The notes below the pieces were generated by a model that saw nothing but the letters and a program-made list of their open reading frames with translations, was not told the origin of the DNA and did no database searches. Shown here in pieces: positions 61,243 through 64,000 of a DNA stretch of 64,000 bases. This stretch comes from DASTPP01 sp035762175 (GTDB taxonomy: Bacteria > Myxococcota_A > Polyangia > Polyangiales > Polyangiaceae): positions 15,012 to 79,011 of the forward strand of contig DASTPP010000238.1 of NCBI GenBank assembly GCA_035762175.1. Reading direction: 5' to 3'. The position numbers and the translations under genes were made by a program. Numbering within the stretch: the stretch's first letter is position 1; each line of letters starts with the position of its first letter.

Positions 61243-62655
61243 TCAGCGCCGCGCCACGGCCCCGTCGGCGAGCGGGGGCGCCTCGTCGCCCTCGGCGGGT
61301 GCGGGGGCGGGGGCGGGTGCGGGTGCCGGGGCGGGGGCGCGGGCGCGGCGATCGCTGGCGGCGCCGAGGCCGAAGGCGAGGGCGAGCCAGAGGGCGCAGA
61401 GGGGCAGGGCGAAGAGGGCGGTGGGGGCGCCGAGGGCGGGGGCGACCGACGAGGCGAGCACGCCGCCGAGGGCGTCGCCGCCGCGGTAGACGACGGTGTC
61501 GATGACGCTCTTGGTCTTGTACTTGTCGTCGCGGTCGACGACGGTAAAGAGCAGCTCGCGCGCGGGCTTGGCGACGCCGTAGTCGAGCGTGCGGCGCGCC
61601 ACCTGAAAGGCGACGAGCAGCGCGAGGCCCGGGGCGGCGGCGAGGGCGGCGAAGCCGGCGAGCGAGAGGGCGGGCAAGAGCGCGAGGGCGCGGGCGGTGC
61701 CGAGCGCGCGCAAGACCCGCCCGGTGGCGAAGGCCTGCAGGAGCAGGGTCGCGGCCTGCACGGCGGCCTCGACCTTGGCGAAGAGCGCGGCGCGCGCGCC
61801 CGGGTCGGGCAGGGCCGAGCGCGCGAGCGCGAGCTGCTCGACGTAGACGAAGGTCGAGGTGAGCGCCCAGCAGAGCACGTAGCCGGCGATGCCGAGCAGG
61901 TAGGGGCTGTGGGCGACGCGCGCGAGCGCGCCCCGCGAGGCCCAGCGCAGGGGCCCGGCGGCCGGGGGCGCGGCGGGCGCGTCGGCGGCGGGCGGGCGCG
62001 CGTGGGGCTCGATGCCGCGCAGCAGGCGCAGCGCGAGCTCGAAGAGCAGGGCGGACAGGGCGAGCAGGGGCGCGAGCCCGAAGCGCTCGACCGCGCCGGC
62101 CGTCACGAGCGAGCCGAGCAGGCCGCCGAGGGTGCCGCCGGCCGCGACGACGCCGAACCCGCGCAGCCCCTCGCGGTGGGTGAAGCGGTCGGCCATCGTG
62201 CCCCAGAAGATGCTGAGGGCGAAGAAGTTCTGGACGCTCGCCCAGACGAAGAAGGCGCGCGCGGCCCAGGGCGCGACGGGGGCGCCGGGGCGCGCGAGCG
62301 CGGGGGCGAAGGCGAGCAGCGAGAGGGCGAAGAAGCGGTAGGCGAGGGCGACGAAGCGGTCGCGCGGCAGGCGCGAGGCGGCGAAGAAGAGCGGCGGCGT
62401 CAGCGCGAGCATGGTGCCGAGCACGGCCAGCATCAGCCACTGCACCTCGCCCGTCTTGCCGAGCGTGGCCATCGCGTCGCGCACGGGGCGGATGACGAAC
62501 CAGCCGCCGAGCACGCAGAAGCACGCCGCCGCCGCCCGCGCGACGCGCGGCGCCTCGTCCGGGTCGACGCCGAAGAGCCGGGCGAGCCGGGCGGGCGCCT
62601 CGCCGCCGTCGCCCGGCCCCCTCCCGGGGGGGCCGCCCGGCGGGGGGCCGCTCAC
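61243..62655 (-). CDS. NTP/NTP exchange (ATP/ADP translocase-like) membrane transporter
   Basis: A 470-residue inner-membrane protein with about 12 hydrophobic helices. The pattern ACFCVLGGWFVIRPVRDAMA at the first helix and FFALSIFWGTMADRFTHREG after helix 4 are hallmarks of the TLC/NTT ATP-ADP translocase-like group, which is MFS-related. RTLDYGVAKPARELLFTVVDRDDKYK with KSVIDTVVYRGGDALGG is the conserved late segment. In free-living bacteria the substrate is unknown. The C-terminus is an Ala/Pro-repeat tail (APAPAPAPAP). GTG 62655 overlaps the stop of the epimerase-like gene (GTGA), so they form one operon. Confidence 0.88.
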   Translation of the reverse strand: MSGPPPGGPPGRGPGDGGEAPARLARLFGVDPDEAPRVARAAAACFCVLGGWFVIRPVRDAMATLGKTGEVQWLMLAVLGTMLALTPPLFFAASRLPRDRFVALAYRFFALSLLAFAPALARPGAPVAPWAARAFFVWASVQNFFALSIFWGTMADRFTHREGLRGFGVVAAGGTLGGLLGSLVTAGAVERFGLAPLLALSALLFELALRLLRGIEPHARPPAADAPAAPPAAGPLRWASRGALARVAHSPYLLGIAGYVLCWALTSTFVYVEQLALARSALPDPGARAALFAKVEAAVQAATLLLQAFATGRVLRALGTARALALLPALSLAGFAALAAAPGLALLVAFQVARRTLDYGVAKPARELLFTVVDRDDKYKTKSVIDTVVYRGGDALGGVLASSVAPALGAPTALFALPLCALWLALAFGLGAASDRRARAPAPAPAPAPAPAPAEGDEAPPLADGAVARR

Positions 62656-63842
62656 TTCTTCTTCTCGGCGCGCCAGGCCGCGAGCACCTCGGCCTCGCGC
62701 TCGGGCGAGAGGCCCGCCTTCGGCTTCGCGCGCCGGTCGGCCGGCTGCGCCTTCCACCAGGCGAGGGTGTCGCGGAAGGTGTCGCCGATCGGCCGGAACG
62801 TCATGCCGCGCTCGATGGCGCGCTGGCTGCTGACGCGCGCCATGCCGCCGTCTTCGCCGTTCGAGGGCACCCAGACGGGCATGTCGCCCCAGGGCTCGAC
62901 CTTGTGCTTCTCGAGGAACGACGCCGGCACCCAGGTGAGCTTGCAGCTCGCGTTGAGGGCCTTCACGCCCTGCTCGAGGAAGGGGCCGACGGTGATCGGA
63001 TCGCGGGGCCCGACGGCGTTGTAGACGCCGACGTGGCGCTTCTCGACGGCGGTGATCGTCCAGGCCGCGAGGTCGCGCACGTCGATGATCTGCATGCGAT
63101 CGGTCGCGGGCTCGCCGGGCGCGAGCACCTCGCCGCCGCGGTCGAGGCGCACGGGCCAGTAGGTGAAGCGGTCGGTCGGGTCGTCGGGGCCGACGATGAG
63201 GCCGGGCCGGATGGTGGTCGCCCGACCGGCGAAGGCGCGCTCGGCCTCGCGCTCGCACAGCGCCTTGAGCGGGCCGTAGGTCTCACCGCTCACCTTCTCG
63301 ATCGTCTCGTCGGCGAGCTTGCCGACGGCGCCCGACTCGTCGACGCCGCCGGGCGGGGGCTTGTGGTAGACCGAGATGGTCGAGATGAAGACGTAATGGC
63401 CGACCGCGTCTTTCAAGAGCTCGGCCGAGCGGCGCACGACGGCGGGCACGTAGCCCGAGGTGTCGATGACCGCGTCCCACTCGCGGCCCTGCAGCCCCGA
63501 GAGGTCGACCTTGCGGTCGCCGTGAATCTGCTCGAGGTCGGGGAAGAGGTGGGGGTTGGTCTTGCCGCGGTTGAAGAGCGTGAGCTTGTGCCCGCGCGCC
63601 TGGGCGTCGCGCACGAGGGCGGGGCCGAGAAAGCCGGTGCCGCCGAGCACGAGAATGCGCAGGGGGCGCGGGGGCGCGGCGGGCTTGGGGGGCGGCGGGG
63701 GGGCCTGGGCGGTGCGCGGGCGGCGCGGGGGGGGGTCGGTGGCACAGCCGATCAGCCCGAGTGCCGAGGCGGCGAGCAGGGTGCGGCGCGAGGTGGCCCC
63801 GGGGGGGGCGCGGCGGGGGGCAGGCGAGCTCGGGCGGGGCAT
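62652..63842 (-). CDS. NAD-dependent epimerase/dehydratase-like protein with Tat signal
   Basis: A 396-residue extended-SDR protein. The N-terminus (from ATG 63842) carries a twin-arginine signal (TSRRTLLAASALGLIGC) that also forms a lipobox, so it should be folded and exported, probably lipid-anchored. After a Pro-rich linker the Rossmann motif LRILVLGGTGFLGPALVRDA starts the enzyme domain, with FISTISVYHK and YGPLKALCEREAE (YxxxK). TTIRPGLIVGPDDPTDRFTYW follows. Extended SDRs are normally cytoplasmic; Tat export with bound NAD(P) is typical of such myxobacterial forms. It resembles the isoflavone-reductase/mRNA-binding-like subgroup, and the substrate is unknown. Coupled to the transporter gene. 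Confidence 0.9.
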   Translation of the reverse strand: MPRPSSPAPRRAPPGATSRRTLLAASALGLIGCATDPPPRRPRTAQAPPPPPKPAAPPRPLRILVLGGTGFLGPALVRDAQARGHKLTLFNRGKTNPHLFPDLEQIHGDRKVDLSGLQGREWDAVIDTSGYVPAVVRRSAELLKDAVGHYVFISTISVYHKPPPGGVDESGAVGKLADETIEKVSGETYGPLKALCEREAERAFAGRATTIRPGLIVGPDDPTDRFTYWPVRLDRGGEVLAPGEPATDRMQIIDVRDLAAWTITAVEKRHVGVYNAVGPRDPITVGPFLEQGVKALNASCKLTWVPASFLEKHKVEPWGDMPVWVPSNGEDGGMARVSSQRAIERGMTFRPIGDTFRDTLAWWKAQPADRRAKPKAGLSPEREAEVLAAWRAEKKK

Positions 63843-63863
63843 GGGGTCGTGGGCAGCAAACAC

Positions 63864-64000
63864 CGCGTCCGGGCGAAGGTTCGGGGGGGCCGCCGGTCGC
63901 CGGGGGCGGATGCTGCTGCGTGCTTCGGGCACCCTGAAACCGCGTTCGGGCGAAGGTTCGGGGGGGCCGCCGGTCGCCCCCGACTGAAGTCGGGGGCAGC
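63864..64000. repeat. 38-bp direct repeat and CCCCCGACT palindrome
   Basis: A 38-base block starting CCGCGT(C/T)CGGGCGAAGG and ending in GCCGCCGGTCGCC occurs at 63864-63901 and 63940-63977. It is followed by the palindrome CCCCCGACTGAAGTCGGGGG at about 63977-63996, of the same design as those at 52247 and 52453. No gene follows before the window edge; the repeats lie just upstream of the Tat-signal gene. Confidence 0.75.

Overview
The window is very GC-rich DNA, well over 70% G+C through most of its length. The gene set points to a myxobacterium (Myxococcota, probably Polyangia; this is an inference from content). It holds a Ser/Thr protein kinase, at least nine predicted lipoproteins, a single-haem-motif protein with a MYXO-CTERM-like tail, a delta-60-like propeller protein, a lectin lipoprotein with a Myxococcus-type Cys-rich repeat, SWIM-SNF2 and XPB/Bax1-type helicase genes, and many unassigned proteins. 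Nearly all genes read with strong GC3 bias. The exception is an AT-richer island at about 2.3-4.5 kb.

Left part (1-10.3 kb), accessory: a kinase cut by the window edge; a two-gene unit of unknown function (1197-2118); an AT-richer two-gene operon encoding a DUF262 (ParB/GmrS-like) protein and a HEPN protein, read as a candidate defence module; then about 1.4 kb of almost gene-free DNA packed with palindromes. After this come two paralogous proteins of an unrecognised family (5527 and 9035). They share a conserved leader containing an A9-A10 tract. Between them lie a lipoprotein and a shortened MerT.

10.3-18.3 kb: a PhyH-type dioxygenase, a STAS-like protein and an internally duplicated lipoprotein. 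Next is a 3.3-kb insertion (12721-16033) with ISAs1-type transposase remnants. It has split an outer-membrane-protein gene into two pieces, which rejoin in frame across an 8-bp direct repeat. The insertion carries a secreted DNA/RNA endonuclease, a YegP protein and a SMI1/KNR4 protein. A LysR regulator gene is divergent from the broken gene.

18.6-35.3 kb, mostly ordinary: XPB-like helicase plus Bax1-like nuclease (DUF790), DUF2325, DUF362, an M14 carboxypeptidase, a Gfo/Idh/MocA oxidoreductase, a PLP aminotransferase and a matrixin-like protease. The late haem genes follow (hemE-hemG on one strand, hemH on the other), then a lipocalin coupled to a haem-motif protein.

35.4-57.2 kb: an S1-domain protein, asnS coupled to an acyltransferase, a PDZ lipoprotein, a methyltransferase, a PAP2 phosphatase, and a TetR-unknown-SDR operon. 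Then DUF2452, MscS, a GH1 glycosidase, a flippase-like membrane protein, a subtilase, a fused aconitase-type dehydratase, an M23 peptidase and a HEAT-methyltransferase pair.

57.3-64 kb: a SWIM-SNF2 helicase that has lost motif VI, a C-type-lectin lipoprotein, a 42-bp tandem repeat array, an ATP/ADP-translocase-like transporter coupled to a Tat-exported NAD-dependent epimerase-like protein, and terminal repeats. Short tandem duplications that cover the stop codons of several genes recur across the window.
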